In this document: positions 6,447 to 7,231 of the stretch, piece after piece
Position numbering within the stretch: the first letter of the stretch is position 1
How the letters are laid out: each line of letters opens with the position of its first letter
NCBI GenBank assembly: GCA_030145435.1
Contig: JAQYVQ010000464.1
Span: forward strand, 1-7,231
Direction: 5' to 3'
Origin: Syntrophobacteria bacterium
GTDB taxonomy: Bacteria; Desulfobacterota; DSWW01
Length of the DNA stretch: 7,231 nt
The notes under the pieces: model-generated
What the model saw: only the letters and a program-made list of their open reading frames with translations
Database searches by the model: none
What the model was told of the DNA's origin: nothing
Made by a program: the position numbers and the translations under genes

Positions 6447-7231
6447 TCACTTGTTATAGACCCTGAGGATCGCTTCGAGCACAGCGCCGCCGATTGCCCT
6501 GGACTTCTCCGAGATCGTCGTGCAGTAGCTCTCGTCCCCTCGAGGATCGATATCTCCCAGCTTGAGGCCCTCGCTCACTAGGCACCCGGAGGCGATCAAC
6601 CCCCTTACCACGCCATCAATTTCTGCCCGCACTTCGTGGGCATCCACGTCACCGAGAAGATCACCGCTCCGGACCTTGTCTCCGATCTCAACGCGCGCCG
6701 TAAACCAGCCGCGCACGGGGGCCCTGATCACCCTCTCCCCGGCGTATCCCCCGATGACTCCCGGCACCCCGGTGTTGGCCTCGGCCGATCCCTCGAGGAT
6801 GATCCTGCCAAGGTTGTGGCCCCGGTTCGTCTCAATGACCATATGCGCGTCCCGGCCGGCCGTGAAGCCCGGGCCCAACCCGATCACGAGGGGCGCTTCC
6901 TTCATACTCGTACCAAGATTCCGTTTGGCCAGGATCGAATCCACCACCACCACCGGACACATTTCCTCGATCATGGTCCACTTGGGATCCACGATCACGG
7001 CAAGCTTTCCCTGCTCCCATGTCTTACGGGTTGCCTGAGCTCCTTCGGTCCTGACCGCCTGAACCCCTTCAACGGCCTTCTTGCCGTGGAACACGGCCTC
7101 CGAGAAGCAGACTTCCCTCCTCACGGCCAGGGGTTCGGGAATCTCCATCAGGAAGAGCTTCCGGATGTTGGCCTCGTACAGACGCCAGGCAATGCCGCTC
7201 GCCATTTCACCGGCGCCCTTCAGACCAACGA
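6447..7231 (-). CDS. yqeB: YqeB-family selenium-dependent molybdenum hydroxylase system protein, 5' end missing
   Basis: The frame is open to the right edge. Eight residues before the ATG at 7205 read VGLKGAGE and continue into MASGIAWRLYEANIRKLFLMEI, matching the N-terminal nucleotide-binding-like strand and glycine turn of YqeB proteins. The ATG at 7205 is therefore internal and only a few N-terminal residues are likely missing. About 260 residues are visible. Other landmarks are VVVDSILAKRN (86-96 from that ATG), VIGLGPGFTAGRDAHMVIETNRGHNLGRII (107-136) and NTGVPGVIGGYAGERVIRAP (144-163). The C-terminal part (about 157-222) has the glycine spacing of a biotinyl/lipoyl-like barrel (GDKVRSGDLLGDVDAHEVRAEIDGVVRGL, ending GDIDPRG) but without the modified Lys motif. 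The family is tied by co-occurrence to SelD-dependent molybdenum hydroxylases, possibly in selenium cofactor maturation. yqeC follows after three bases, forming one transcription unit. Confidence 0.9.
   Translation of the reverse strand, partial: VGLKGAGEMASGIAWRLYEANIRKLFLMEIPEPLAVRREVCFSEAVFHGKKAVEGVQAVRTEGAQATRKTWEQGKLAVIVDPKWTMIEEMCPVVVVDSILAKRNLGTSMKEAPLVIGLGPGFTAGRDAHMVIETNRGHNLGRIILEGSAEANTGVPGVIGGYAGERVIRAPVRGWFTARVEIGDKVRSGDLLGDVDAHEVRAEIDGVVRGLIASGCLVSEGLKLGDIDPRGDESYCTTISEKSRAIGGAVLEAILRVYNK

Noticed and set aside
1..7231. CRISPR array, tRNA genes, transposase or phage genes
   Set aside because: No regularly spaced repeats, no cloverleaf-like segments and no mobile-element proteins were seen on either strand.

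Overview
The window reads like chromosomal DNA from an anaerobic bacterium. My best guess is Desulfobacterota (former Deltaproteobacteria), or a Gram-negative relative with similar metabolism. This rests on an outer-membrane beta-barrel protein, an acyl-CoA dehydrogenase, and the YqeB/YqeC pair that accompanies selenium-dependent molybdenum hydroxylases. It is an inference from gene content and protein style; there is no rRNA or other phylogenetic marker. Genes are tightly packed, and I see no tRNA, rRNA, CRISPR array, insertion sequence or phage gene.

Layout from left to right: (1) the 3' part of an outer-membrane beta-barrel gene on the plus strand, cut by the left edge; (2) a convergent, translationally coupled two-gene unit on the minus strand, a two-domain CBS protein followed with a 4-base overlap by a left-handed beta-helix (hexapeptide-repeat) protein; (3) a short divergent intergenic region with a weak promoter candidate and an inverted repeat; (4) an acyl-CoA dehydrogenase on the plus strand with a near-perfect Shine-Dalgarno; (5) a convergent Glu/Leu/Phe/Val-type dehydrogenase on the minus strand; (6) a small palindromic repeat cluster; (7) yqeC and then yqeB on the minus strand, with yqeB cut by the right edge.

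The genes suggest three themes. The CBS and beta-helix proteins probably form one functional unit of unknown substrate. The acyl-CoA dehydrogenase and the amino/keto-acid dehydrogenase fit catabolism of organic or amino acids feeding an electron-transfer flavoprotein and NAD(P). YqeB and YqeC belong to maturation of a selenium-containing molybdenum hydroxylase, whose structural genes are not here and may lie to the right.

I found no convincing undescribed system. The best second-look items are the yqeC 3' end, where the last roughly 30 codons and the stop lie in palindromic repeat DNA; the coupled CBS/beta-helix pair; and the atypical central region of the Glu/Leu/Phe/Val-type dehydrogenase.
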